DNA of 64,000 nucleotides. Source: Salinispira pacifica (GTDB lineage: Bacteria > Spirochaetota > Spirochaetia > DSM-27196 > Salinispiraceae). The position numbers and the translations under genes were made by a program. Each line of letters starts with the position of its first letter. The first letter of the stretch is position 1. This document shows positions 1-8,518 of this stretch, piece after piece. The notes beneath the pieces were generated by a model that was given only the letters and a program-made list of their open reading frames with translations, did not search any database and was not told the DNA's origin. The stretch lies in contig NC_023035.1 of assembly GCF_000507245.1 (NCBI RefSeq), positions 186,001-250,000 on the forward strand, given 5' to 3'.

Positions 1-58
1 AGCCGATAATTCCGGGCTCTGGTAATTTTCATATGTATTCCGTCCTTGTATCCCTGAA

Positions 59-74
59 TACACCCGCGGGTGTA
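59..74. repeat. 16-bp perfect palindrome
   Basis: The bases TACACCCGCGGGTGTA form a perfect palindrome just past the stop codon of the UvrD-like gene. No T-run follows on either strand, so it does not look like an intrinsic terminator. It could be an operator for a gene beyond the left edge or a chance palindrome. Confidence 0.4.
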
Positions 75-85
75 AATAGGCGGGC

Positions 86-2293
86 TTAGAAGCTGCTGAT
101 TTTTTCTATACCGCTGAAGCGGGGGATGAACTGGGCGGTTTGTCCCGACTGAAACCTGACGATGATCACTTCCTCGCTGCCGTTGAACATGCTTTTGATC
201 ACCTCTCCGGGACCATAATCGTCATGGTACACCGCCTGCCCACGGGGATAGTCACCCTGGACGTCTTCCTCTTTGCCGCCGGAGTGACGGGAAAATCCGG
301 GTTCGCCCTGTCCTGCCCGGGACCATGCGGCCCAGGGGTCTTCGTCTGAGAATATTGAAGAGGGATCCCCGGGGGTGTCCGGTGCACTGCGTCCGGAAAA
401 TTCAACCAGTTCGCCGGGGATTTCCCCCAGAAAACGGGAGGGGTTCAGCCGCTGAATTCTTCCGTGGATGCGGCGGGAAGCGCAGCTGGTAATATGAAGC
501 TCATGCCGGGCACGGGTTATGGCCACATAAAAAAGCCGGCGCTCCTCTTCAAGGGCGTCCGGGTCTCCGTTATCCGCCCGGGGGAACAGATCATCTTCCA
601 GACCGGTAATCACAACTCTGTCGAACTCCAGCCCTTTGGTATTATGCATGGTGATGAGAGTCACCATGGCATCTTCATCACTTTGCTCCCGGGAGCTGTC
701 CAGTTCTATGGCTTCAAGGAATTCCACCAGACCTTCGTAATCCGGTGAATAGAGGCTGGCTGCATTCACAAGTTCTTCCAGGTTTTGAATTTTAGTGCTC
801 CCGGCAATTTCGTCCTGATTGATATAGTATTGGGCGAGACCGCTGCGCTCCAGGCCGGAATTGATCAGCTCCCCAAGATGCCCGCCGCCGCTCTCCTTGA
901 GTTGCGTTTCCATTCCCCTGATCACATCCAGAAAGGCTGCGATTCCGGTTGATGTGCGTTTTCTGGCTGATGCCATTGCGTATTCCGCCGCAAGAACCAG
1001 GTTGCCCCGGGCGGGGTGAAGGTGAGTTTTTATATCCGCCAGCGCAGACTTTCCGATGCCTCTGGATGGTTTGTTGATAATTCTGTTGAAGGATACTTCA
1101 TCCTTCGGGTTGGCGATGAGTTTCAGAAGGGCAACGGCATCCTTGATCTCTTCCCGTTCATAAAACCGCAGGGTCCCGACGATTCGGTAAGGTATGCCTT
1201 CCTGAAGGAACCGGGTCTCAAAGAGACGGCTCTGTGCATTGGTGCGGTACAGGATGGCAGTTTCACCCTCAAAATCATCCCGTATCAGCCGGAGTACATA
1301 GTCAACTTCTGCATCACTGTCGCTGAGTCTGGCGATTACCGGAAGGGCTCCGTCTTCACGGCTTGTCCAGAGCTGTTTTCCCAGCCGTCCCTGGTTATTG
1401 GCCACCACAGAGCCGGCCAGTTCGAGAATGGGATTGGTGCTGCGGTAATTCTGTTCAAGTTTGATGATATCCGTGTTATCGAACAGCTCCGGGAAGTTCA
1501 GGATGTTTTTCACTTCAGCTCCCCTGAACCGGTAAATGGACTGGTCGTCGTCTCCCACTACACAAATATAGCTTCCCGGGCGGTACAGTTCACTGAGCAG
1601 CCGGTACTGAGCGTGGTTGGAGTCCTGATATTCATCCACCAGGATTACGGAAAAGCGGTTCCGGATGCGTTCCGCTATGGCGGGGTCGGATTGAAGCAAT
1701 TCGATGGGGCGGAGAATCAGATCTCCGAAATCGCTGTTCCCGATTTCCCTCAGCCGCCGTTCGTAGGCTGCATATACTGTCTGCAGTTCCGGATCCCCGC
1801 TGATATCTTCCAGGGAATCATCCGGGCCGAGACAGCTGTCTTTTGCCCGACTGATCAGGGTATTATACTGTTTCAGCTGCTGTCGTGATTTTTCCGGATA
1901 CAGGGTTGCAAGAAGGCTCAGGCTGTCATCGTCGTCGTAAATGGTAAAGTTTGATGATAAATTCAGTGCGGCAGCATTCCTGCGCATGAGCCAGGCTCCG
2001 AAGCTGTGAAAGGTGCGGATCACCACACCCTCTGCGGCTTCACTCAGATCCCGGGCGCGTTCCCGCATTTCACCCGCCGCCTTGTTTGTGAACGTAACCG
2101 CAAGAATTGATCTGGGATCCACACCCAGTTCCTCGATGAGATAGGCAATCTTTACGGTAATAACCCTTGTCTTCCCGGAACCCGCCCCTGCAAGAATCAG
2201 CAGGGCACTTCCCTTGTGCAGCACCGCATTCCGCTGCTGCTCGTTCAGTAATTCAAGGCTTTCATGAATGGGCTTCAAAATGCTGATCCTCAC
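86..2293 (-). CDS. UvrD/PcrA-type superfamily 1 DNA helicase
   Basis: ATP-dependent 3'-5' DNA helicase of the UvrD/PcrA/Rep family, acting in repair and replication restart. Walker A GAGSGKT lies at residues 36-42, motif II DEYQDSN at 221-227, motif III GDDDQSIYRFRGA at 248-260 and QNYRST at 282-287. Near the C-terminus are the helicase motif around TMHNTKGLEFDRV and VAITRAR. The tail GQAVYHDDYGPGEV fits the Tudor-like C-terminal domain of PcrA/UvrD, so PcrA/UvrD is likelier than Rep. The length of 735 residues is usual. The start is GTG and overlaps the stop of the upstream HIT gene by four bases (GTGA), implying translational coupling. Whether it is the uvrD or pcrA orthologue cannot be settled from sequence reading alone. 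Confidence 0.93.
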   Translation of the reverse strand: MRISILKPIHESLELLNEQQRNAVLHKGSALLILAGAGSGKTRVITVKIAYLIEELGVDPRSILAVTFTNKAAGEMRERARDLSEAAEGVVIRTFHSFGAWLMRRNAAALNLSSNFTIYDDDDSLSLLATLYPEKSRQQLKQYNTLISRAKDSCLGPDDSLEDISGDPELQTVYAAYERRLREIGNSDFGDLILRPIELLQSDPAIAERIRNRFSVILVDEYQDSNHAQYRLLSELYRPGSYICVVGDDDQSIYRFRGAEVKNILNFPELFDNTDIIKLEQNYRSTNPILELAGSVVANNQGRLGKQLWTSREDGALPVIARLSDSDAEVDYVLRLIRDDFEGETAILYRTNAQSRLFETRFLQEGIPYRIVGTLRFYEREEIKDAVALLKLIANPKDEVSFNRIINKPSRGIGKSALADIKTHLHPARGNLVLAAEYAMASARKRTSTGIAAFLDVIRGMETQLKESGGGHLGELINSGLERSGLAQYYINQDEIAGSTKIQNLEELVNAASLYSPDYEGLVEFLEAIELDSSREQSDEDAMVTLITMHNTKGLEFDRVVITGLEDDLFPRADNGDPDALEEERRLFYVAITRARHELHITSCASRRIHGRIQRLNPSRFLGEIPGELVEFSGRSAPDTPGDPSSIFSDEDPWAAWSRAGQGEPGFSRHSGGKEEDVQGDYPRGQAVYHDDYGPGEVIKSMFNGSEEVIIVRFQSGQTAQFIPRFSGIEKISSF

Positions 2294-2637
2294 CCCGGAG
2301 GCCAGGTCATGGCCCGTCCGCCGAGGATGTGTGCGTGAATATAGTCGACGCTCTGCTGGGCGTCTTTTCCCGTGTTGAATACCACACGGTAGCCGCCTTC
2401 CTCAAGACCGAGATGCAAGGCCGTCTTTCTGATCCCCTGCATGAAAGCATACAGGGTCTCGGCGTCTAATAGATTCAGCTCATGAATCCCCCGGATTTTG
2501 GTCTTGGGGATTACCAGTACATGCTCCGGAGCCTGGGGGTTGATGTCCCGAAATGCCAGGAACCCTTCCCCGTCCAGTACAATATCCGCAGGAATATCTC
2601 CGCTTATAATTTTCTCAAAGATTGTAGGCTCTTCCAT
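2290..2637 (-). CDS. HIT-family nucleotide hydrolase/transferase
   Basis: Small cytoplasmic histidine-triad protein (HINT branch), a family that hydrolyses nucleoside phosphoramidates. IFEKIISGDIPADIV at the N-terminus and QSV-D-Y-I-H-A-H-I-L-G-G near the C-terminus are typical. The usual triad HxHxHxx reads YxHxHxx: the first histidine is tyrosine, while the middle (nucleophilic) and last ones remain. An upstream ATG at 2682 is open but has no ribosome site; the ATG at 2637 has GGAG eight bases before it and matches the usual family start, so it is preferred. The gene is coupled to the downstream helicase by a four-base overlap. Confidence 0.88.
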   Translation of the reverse strand: MEEPTIFEKIISGDIPADIVLDGEGFLAFRDINPQAPEHVLVIPKTKIRGIHELNLLDAETLYAFMQGIRKTALHLGLEEGGYRVVFNTGKDAQQSVDYIHAHILGGRAMTWPPG

Positions 2638-2759
2638 CCGCATACTCCATTTGGGAAATTTGCTGTGGATTTCAGTATACATGGTTTTGGATCACTGGGA
2701 TAGAACGGTCCCGACGGTTCCGTTCCGGAGAACCTGTTAGCAGGCAGCGGGGACCCACC

Positions 2760-3881
2760 TCAGTAGAGGGGGGCCAGTTCGGTACCTTCGGGAGTTTTCC
2801 GGATCTGAAATGCCCGGGGCTGTCCGTCGCTGCCCAGCCTGATATTCTGGCCGTTCACGCTGAACTGCAGTTTGCCGGCGTTTGAGATCCAGAAGTAGCC
2901 GTCATCGGAGATCTCTGTCTGGAAACGTTCGCCGCTGCCGTACATCCTCTGCTGGATTTCCCCGTCGGCGTTCATGAAACGGAACATTACCGGTCCCCGG
3001 AATATGGCCTCCACCAGCAGGTTCGCTCCGGTGTCGGTCAAACCTGTGAGTTGCTGAACGGGGCGCTCCCTGCTTGGCTCTATGCTTCGGCCCGGGTTTA
3101 CCAGGCTTTCCTGGGCAGCTGCTTCCGTTGCAGGGGAATTCGGAGTTTGAGCATTCGTGCCGGCGATTATCCTGTCGAAGCGGATAACCGGGTTGCCGTT
3201 GTCGAGAAATGATTTCAGCATCACCCTGATATCAGGGGTTTCATCGCCGTCCATATCCACCAGAGAAATTTCATTGGGACTCAGTTCAAGTGTTTCTCTG
3301 TCGCTGTGAAGCAGCAGAGGGGAAGTGATCTCTCCGATTTCTATCCGGTACTGCTCATCACCCACGCTCACTTCAACAGCAGTCATGGGTGAGAATTCCT
3401 GCTCAAGAATTTCCGAGTTGAAGCTCACAGTCTCACGAATATCCCGTTCCGGGGATTCGCTCTGCTGACGTGCACTTGCCGTGTTGTTGTCAGCCGTCCG
3501 GCCGCCGCTTCCGGATCCCAGCCCTGCAAGGAGAAAGGCTCCCCCGGCAATAACTGTTACCGCCACAAGTATGGAAATAATCAGAGGGTAGTTCGGCTTG
3601 GGTTTTGTATCCAGAAGTTCATCTATGGGGCTGGGCTGTTCCTGAATCTGGGTGTTTTTGTACAGACTGATCAGTTCGTCGGAATCCAGTTCCAGGTAAT
3701 CCCCGTAATTCCGCAGAAATCCGATGAGATAGCTTTCTCCGGGAAAGGTATCAAAATGCTCATTCTCCAGTGCTTCCAGAAAGCGCTTGGCTATATGAGT
3801 TTCCCGTGCTGCCTGATCAATGCTGATTGACCGTTGCTCCCGCTGCTGTGTTAGCTTCTCACCGATTGATTCCATGCTCAT
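2760..3881 (-). CDS. RodZ-like membrane protein: N-terminal HTH, one TM, C-terminal DUF4115-like domain
   Basis: Residues 5-75 form a helix-turn-helix of the RodZ type (IGEKLTQQREQRSISIDQAARETHI, then FLRNYGDYLELD). One transmembrane segment lies at about 98-120. The C-terminal part from about 275 resembles the beta-rich RodZ domain (DUF4115). The HTH would be cytoplasmic and the C-terminus periplasmic. In other bacteria RodZ links MreB to the elongation machinery; that role here is inferred. Residues 120-270 contain an extra domain with FxS..ILEQEFSPMTAVEVSVG that I do not recognise. The start overlaps the stop of the LolA-like gene (ATGA), so the two are cotranslated. Confidence 0.75.
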   Translation of the reverse strand: MSMESIGEKLTQQREQRSISIDQAARETHIAKRFLEALENEHFDTFPGESYLIGFLRNYGDYLELDSDELISLYKNTQIQEQPSPIDELLDTKPKPNYPLIISILVAVTVIAGGAFLLAGLGSGSGGRTADNNTASARQQSESPERDIRETVSFNSEILEQEFSPMTAVEVSVGDEQYRIEIGEITSPLLLHSDRETLELSPNEISLVDMDGDETPDIRVMLKSFLDNGNPVIRFDRIIAGTNAQTPNSPATEAAAQESLVNPGRSIEPSRERPVQQLTGLTDTGANLLVEAIFRGPVMFRFMNADGEIQQRMYGSGERFQTEISDDGYFWISNAGKLQFSVNGQNIRLGSDGQPRAFQIRKTPEGTELAPLY

Positions 3882-4573
3882 TCAGCTCCGTACAGAAAAT
3901 TATCAAAATTATTGGAGGAGGGCGGCGAGTCATATTCGAATCGCGCCATAGGAATGCTCTGGTTAACCTGAATGTCTTTAAATGTGAACTCTATGTTTCG
4001 GCGGTCGGCGGTCACGGCTGTCATCCGCCGGATATAGAGATCAGGCGTAACGGCCAGTTCAATCTGACGAAACCCCTGGGCGGTGTTTCGCCATGTGAGG
4101 AATAATTTATACACCAGTTCTGAACTGCCCTCCGAGGAGTTGTCCAGCGGCTGGGGGTCGGGACTGTCCTTGAAGGCTATCTGGTAGTTTCGCCGCAGCA
4201 GCGACAGCCCTTCGCCGGTGGCAAAGCCGCCGGGGTTTGTCTGGTCTTTGAGCCTCTGGGTGAGGGTCACATTGTAATCGGGAACATATACCTGAATAAT
4301 TTCACCATCGGCAACCAGAACCTGCTCCTCGGGGTCGAGAAAATCGATGCGTATGAGGTTAGGATTCTTGTAATAGATAAGTCCCGACATTACTGTGTCT
4401 TCCACAGTCATTTCAAAGTCGGCACTATAGTCTTCAATGCCCTGATAGTTCTCGGCAACCCGGTCAAAAAAGTCCTGTCCGGTGATAATTTCCTGAGCTG
4501 AAACAGGTAGAGCGCACAGGAGAATTCCGAATATAATTACTGCAGTTTTAACTGGTATTTTCATATTTTTCAT
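3878..4573 (-). CDS. LolA-like outer-membrane lipoprotein carrier family protein
   Basis: Exported periplasmic protein with a signal peptide ending near LPVSAQE (cleavage about residue 26). The mature part has the LolA pattern: a helix with FFDRVAENYQGIEDYSADFEMTVED, then alternating strands including GLIYYKNPNLIRIDF, DGEIIQVYVPDYN and RQIELAVTPDLYIRRM. LolA carries lipoproteins from inner to outer membrane; LolA and LolB-like folds are hard to separate by eye. It is the first gene of a leftward group with rodZ-like, HIT and helicase genes. Two ATGs (residues 1 and 4) are possible and neither has a clear ribosome site. Confidence 0.75.
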   Translation of the reverse strand: MKNMKIPVKTAVIIFGILLCALPVSAQEIITGQDFFDRVAENYQGIEDYSADFEMTVEDTVMSGLIYYKNPNLIRIDFLDPEEQVLVADGEIIQVYVPDYNVTLTQRLKDQTNPGGFATGEGLSLLRRNYQIAFKDSPDPQPLDNSSEGSSELVYKLFLTWRNTAQGFRQIELAVTPDLYIRRMTAVTADRRNIEFTFKDIQVNQSIPMARFEYDSPPSSNNFDNFLYGAE

Positions 4574-4690
4574 AAGCAGACGTGCTCAATATCCGATGAA
4601 TGGGGGTTCTCTGTCAATCCTTCATGGAAGTGCAGAGCTTGAAAGCTCCGGGCTGTGCAGGTAAGATTGACCCGGAAAAAAGGTGGTGTA

Positions 4691-5386
4691 ATGGTCAGTA
4701 TAATTTCTCTTGGCGGTTCAATTGTTGCCCCCGACGGGGTGGATACGGAGTTTGTATCCCGTTTTATCCGGCTGATTCAAACATATACCGGCGAAGCCGG
4801 CGGGGAAGAGCGTAAAGTGATTCTCATCGTAGGCGGCGGCGGTCCTGCAAGAAAATATCAGCAGGCATACCGGAACATTGTGGATAACCCCATTCATGAT
4901 GACCAGGACTGGATCGGTATTATGGCCACCCGTCTCAATGCGGAGCTGATCCGGGCAGGTTTCGCCGGACTTTGCCTTAACCCGGTGGTTACCGATCCAA
5001 GTGCAGAATTTGAATTCACCGGTTCGGTTTTGGTGGCTGCAGGATGGAAACCGGGGTTCTCCACCGATTTCGATGCGGTAATGCTTGCTGAACGTTTCAA
5101 CGCCAGGCGGATTATCAATCTTTCAAATATCGAACAGGTGTACACCGCCGATCCAAAGCTGGATCCCAATGCCAGGCCGCTGGATCAGGTGAGCTGGAGT
5201 GAATTTCGGGAAATGGTGGGTGATGAATGGACTCCCGGAAAAAACCTTCCGTTTGACCCGGTGGCCACCCGGAAAGCGGCGGATATGGGAATGGAAGTGA
5301 TTGCAGCCGGAGGCCGGGATCTCAGCAACATCCAGGCCGTTCTTGAGGGAAGGGAGTTTTTCGGTACCAGAATCGGACCGGGGTGA
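4691..5386 (+). CDS. pyrH: UMP kinase, archaeal-type PyrH
   Basis: Amino-acid-kinase-fold enzyme that phosphorylates UMP to UDP in pyrimidine nucleotide synthesis. IISLGGSIVAPDGVD at the N-terminus, LIVGGGGPARKY, DWIGIMATRLNA, STDFDAVMLAERF and NLSNIEQVYTADPKLDP are family landmarks. The wording and the 231-residue length are closer to archaeal UMP kinases than to enterobacterial PyrH. An upstream ATG at 4655 is open, but the ATG at 4691 has AGGTGG at 4681-4686 and starts exactly where the family does. It is divergent from the LolA-like gene. Confidence 0.9.
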   Translation: MVSIISLGGSIVAPDGVDTEFVSRFIRLIQTYTGEAGGEERKVILIVGGGGPARKYQQAYRNIVDNPIHDDQDWIGIMATRLNAELIRAGFAGLCLNPVVTDPSAEFEFTGSVLVAAGWKPGFSTDFDAVMLAERFNARRIINLSNIEQVYTADPKLDPNARPLDQVSWSEFREMVGDEWTPGKNLPFDPVATRKAADMGMEVIAAGGRDLSNIQAVLEGREFFGTRIGPG

Positions 5387-5405
5387 CCCTGGGTACAGGC
5401 CGGGA

Positions 5406-7025
5406 TCAGGGCAAAAGAAGGCGGCTGTAGGATTCGATGATTGCAGCCTCTTCGTCTGTGCCCGATAAACCGGCATGAAGCTGGGAGAGTGTGAGAGCTT
5501 TCAGATAGCTGTCCTGAATAACGCTGGCCAATCCCAGAGCCAGATCGAATGAATTCAGCCGCTGATACAGCTGGGCGATTTCGTTTCGCAGCACGTCTTC
5601 GAGAGAAGAGGATTCCTGCTCGGTATTCAGTGCTCTTTCCAATAAATCCTCAAAACGACGGGTTAATTCGTCAGACGGCCCCTCATCCCCTGAGCCCAGC
5701 GTGTTCAGCTGCTCATTTACAACCGAACTGTAACCTCTGGCAACGAAAAAAGGATCACTGATCTGAGCGATGGTTTCCAGCGCCGACTCAAGCCGGTTTA
5801 GTCTGGCATAGAGGATTGCAGCTTCCAGAAGCAGGCTGTCTTTCTGACTGATATCGGTGATTCTGTCAAAGTAACTCTCCGTTGCCTCCAGGTACAATTC
5901 TGCGCTGGCTGGATCATTCAATTCGAAATAGGTCTGGGAGATGTTAAGAAGCATGGATACGACCAGCTCATCCGGTGCATTCCGCTCAAGAATTGAAAAT
6001 ATACGTTCGAATACCAGGTCGGATTGAAGAAGCTGATCAGATTCATAAAATGCCCTGGCGATTTCCAGCAGAGCGTTCAGGCGAAGCCGGTCATTACTGA
6101 TCATATTGCTGAAACTCAGAGCTTCTCCGGCATTTCCGCCTCTGGCGAGAAATATGAGAGTCTGGGAGATCTGTTCATCTGAGGTGGTTCCGGGAATTCC
6201 TGAGCCCATAGGAGCCGCGGTGCCGTCGGTCTGCAGGATTTCTACGCTCTTGTTCACGTAGCGCAGGGCAAGATCGCTGTTGCCTTCCTCCGTCAGACGC
6301 AATGCCAGCTGGCTGAAGCTTCTGGCCCGGGCAAGCTGGTTCTCTATGGAACTGGCGGCGGGGATTGCCTGCTGTAAAAGTGTGTTGGAACGCTGCCCTT
6401 CCCCGCTTTCCTGATATCTTCTGGCTGTATCCAGAAGCAAATCGGCCCGAAGCCGGTAATCCTCTATTATATATATCTTCTGAACCGCCTGACGGAGAAG
6501 GTCCAGGGCGTCGCTTCCGATGGAAAAGCAAACTGTAATGATTTCCTGAACCAGACGCCCCCGGGTCTGATCCTGATCTGAGCTTTCCGTCAGTGTCAGA
6601 GCCTGTTCCAACAGGGCGATGCTCTGGCTGATGACACCCGCTTCCACATAGTTTCTGCTCAGCTCGATCAGAAGTTCTATACGCCGCCGGCTGGATGAAC
6701 CCTCAATCAGGTTCTCTCCCAGATCCAGGACCCTTCGGGCGTCATCGGGGTTGTCTCTGCCGGTAAGGCTGGACGCGGCGCTGGTGATAATGAAAATTTG
6801 AGATTCATTCTCCGGGATATCCGGGATATGACGCATGGCGTAGCTGATCAGCGGGGGAAGATTTTCCGGGACTGTGAACGTGTTCTCGGGAGTACCGTTA
6901 GCCGTGCTCCGGCAGGATGCAAGAAGGATGACCATGAAAAGTGCCGCTGCCGCAATGAAACGGGAGAGAGATTTTCCGGGCACTGTGGATGCGGGAGCAG
7001 CTGGCATGAAATCAATGTATCCCAT
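5406..7025 (-). CDS. TPR-rich lipoprotein of unknown function
   Basis: Predicted lipoprotein: a hydrophobic segment (AAAALFMVILLASC) ends in an LASC lipobox, so the mature protein starts at the cysteine near residue 38. The rest is helical with repeated 34-residue-like units (for example ALLEQALTLTES, TLLQQAIPAASS, LALRYVNKSVEIL, ETIAQISDPFFVARGYSS). It is expected to be anchored in the cell envelope and to scaffold protein contacts. AAAGGA lies eight bases before the ATG. It converges on pyrH with a 19-base gap. No specific function can be named. Confidence 0.7.
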   Translation of the reverse strand: MGYIDFMPAAPASTVPGKSLSRFIAAAALFMVILLASCRSTANGTPENTFTVPENLPPLISYAMRHIPDIPENESQIFIITSAASSLTGRDNPDDARRVLDLGENLIEGSSSRRRIELLIELSRNYVEAGVISQSIALLEQALTLTESSDQDQTRGRLVQEIITVCFSIGSDALDLLRQAVQKIYIIEDYRLRADLLLDTARRYQESGEGQRSNTLLQQAIPAASSIENQLARARSFSQLALRLTEEGNSDLALRYVNKSVEILQTDGTAAPMGSGIPGTTSDEQISQTLIFLARGGNAGEALSFSNMISNDRLRLNALLEIARAFYESDQLLQSDLVFERIFSILERNAPDELVVSMLLNISQTYFELNDPASAELYLEATESYFDRITDISQKDSLLLEAAILYARLNRLESALETIAQISDPFFVARGYSSVVNEQLNTLGSGDEGPSDELTRRFEDLLERALNTEQESSSLEDVLRNEIAQLYQRLNSFDLALGLASVIQDSYLKALTLSQLHAGLSGTDEEAAIIESYSRLLLP

Positions 7026-7092
7026 TATAAAGTCCTTTTGAAGTGGTGGTACGGCATTCTTTCATGGCTGGTTTGTGAAGATGTGTCTGCTC

Positions 7093-7122
7093 TGGACAAG
7101 TTTTTCATGTTTAAGGTATAGT
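7093..7122 (+). promoter_or_regulatory. Sigma70-type promoter for tRNA-Leu and probably arcA
   Basis: TGGACA (7093-7098) and TATAGT (7117-7122) are separated by 18 bases, placing a transcript start close to 7129, about ten bases before the tRNA. No other promoter fits between the tRNA and the arginine deiminase gene. Confidence 0.55.
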
Positions 7123-7138
7123 CGTTCAAACAATCCAG

Positions 7139-7222
7139 GCCGGCGTGGCGGAATTGGTAGACGCAGCAGACTCAAAATCTGCCGCCAGCAATGGTGTGGG
7201 AGTTCAAGTCTCCCCGCCGGCA
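7139..7222 (+). tRNA. tRNA-Leu (anticodon CAA)
   Basis: An 84-base class II tRNA. The acceptor arm GCCGGCG (7139-7145) pairs with CGCCGGC (7215-7221) and is followed by discriminator A. The anticodon stem GCAGA/TCTGC encloses the loop CTCAAAA, giving anticodon CAA for TTG codons. A long variable arm and the T-arm GTTCAAGTC are present. The CCA end is not encoded. The arginine deiminase start codon follows after 15 bases. Confidence 0.95.
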
Positions 7223-7237
7223 CATTCGAGTATATTA

Positions 7238-8518
7238 ATGAAACAATCGTCATTTCCAGTACCCTTTCTTCATTCAGAAATCGGACGTCTCGAATCGGTG
7301 ATTATGCACCGTCCGGGACCGGAGGTGGAATCGGTGACTCCCGATTCGGCCCATGAACAGCTGTACAATGAGATTATCCCCCTTCAGGCGGTACAGAGCG
7401 AGTATTCCATGCTCTGGAACTTTATGAACCGGGTGAGCAACGTTCTGGAAATAGGCGATCTGCTGACCGAAGCTTTGGGTCATTCAGAGGCGAAACGCTT
7501 CGCCATCAAGGCCGTTGTGGAATCCGAGTCGCTTGACGGCAGCAAATATGAGGAAGTGACCGAGCGTCTGGATGCCCTCTCTCCCGGTGAACTTTCCCGG
7601 GCGATGATTCAGGGGCTGGATAAAAGCGCAAGCAGCTTCCAGGATCACCTGGATACCCGGCTCTACGATCTTTCGCCCCTCCCGAATTTTTATTTCATGC
7701 GTGACAGCGCCATGGCCTACCGTGAGTCAGTGCTGGTCGGCGGTATGGCCCACGGTGTACGGCGGAATGAATCGGTGATTCAGGAGGTGGTGTGGAATCA
7801 TCTTTCAGATCCGGAAACGGTTGTATATTCCGGGCTGCGCCATCAGCGTGCATGGCCCGAGACTGATATCCGGCTGGAAGGGGGAGACTTCCTGGTGGCT
7901 GACAGCAATCTCCTGATTATCGGTATATCCGAGAGAACGAGCCCCCAGGCCATAGACGCCCTGGTACGCTCGGTTATGAACATGTACGAAGAACCTCTGG
8001 ATGTGCTTGCAGTGAACCTGCCCCTGCAGCGGGCAACCATTCATCTGGATATGATTTTCACCTATCTGGATCAGGAGACCGCACTGGTATATGAACCTCT
8101 GGTGACCGGTCCGAAGCGCGCACGCTGTACCCACGGACATTTTGCACTTGGAAAGGAGCCCCGCTTCACTGATTACCAGGGGCTTCCGGATGCCCTGGAA
8201 GCTCTGGGCAGGGGAGTCAAGACCGTAAAATGCGGCGGAGACGATATTCACTTTCAGCAGCGGGAACAGTGGTTCGCAGGAACCAATGTCTTTGCTTTCG
8301 GGCCCGGAAAAATCGTGAGTTATGAAAGCAATATTGCGACAATTGAAGCTCTCAGCAGCGAAGGATACCGGGTTCTGCCGGTTTCCGCCGATGAACCCTG
8401 GGAAAAACTTGCGGACAGTGATGAACGCCTGGTGGTTACCGTCCCAGGAATCGAACTGGCCCGGGGAGGCGGCGGACTGCGCTGTATGACCATGCCGGTG
8501 CGCAGAACGGCTCTTTAA
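7238..8518 (+). CDS. arcA: Arginine deiminase
   Basis: Hydrolyses L-arginine to citrulline and ammonia, the first step of the arginine deiminase fermentation pathway. Family landmarks: SEIGRLESVIMHRPGPEVE (13-31), PLPNFYFMRDSAMA (147-160), EGGDFLV (214-220), HLD (269-271) and the catalytic cysteine at about 416 in GGGLRCMTMPVRR. The length of 426 residues is normal. The open frame runs back through the tRNA, but the ATG at 7238 gives the usual N-terminus; there is no clear Shine-Dalgarno. No ornithine carbamoyltransferase, carbamate kinase or antiporter lies nearby, so the rest of the pathway must be elsewhere. Confidence 0.93.
   Translation: MKQSSFPVPFLHSEIGRLESVIMHRPGPEVESVTPDSAHEQLYNEIIPLQAVQSEYSMLWNFMNRVSNVLEIGDLLTEALGHSEAKRFAIKAVVESESLDGSKYEEVTERLDALSPGELSRAMIQGLDKSASSFQDHLDTRLYDLSPLPNFYFMRDSAMAYRESVLVGGMAHGVRRNESVIQEVVWNHLSDPETVVYSGLRHQRAWPETDIRLEGGDFLVADSNLLIIGISERTSPQAIDALVRSVMNMYEEPLDVLAVNLPLQRATIHLDMIFTYLDQETALVYEPLVTGPKRARCTHGHFALGKEPRFTDYQGLPDALEALGRGVKTVKCGGDDIHFQQREQWFAGTNVFAFGPGKIVSYESNIATIEALSSEGYRVLPVSADEPWEKLADSDERLVVTVPGIELARGGGGLRCMTMPVRRTAL

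Noticed and set aside
1016-1888. A 290-codon plus-strand open frame inside the helicase gene
   Set aside because: It is a shadow of the helicase reading frame, which is unambiguous.
7145-7237. N-terminal extension of arginine deiminase through the tRNA gene
   Set aside because: These codons are the tRNA-Leu itself; the family N-terminus begins at the ATG at 7238.
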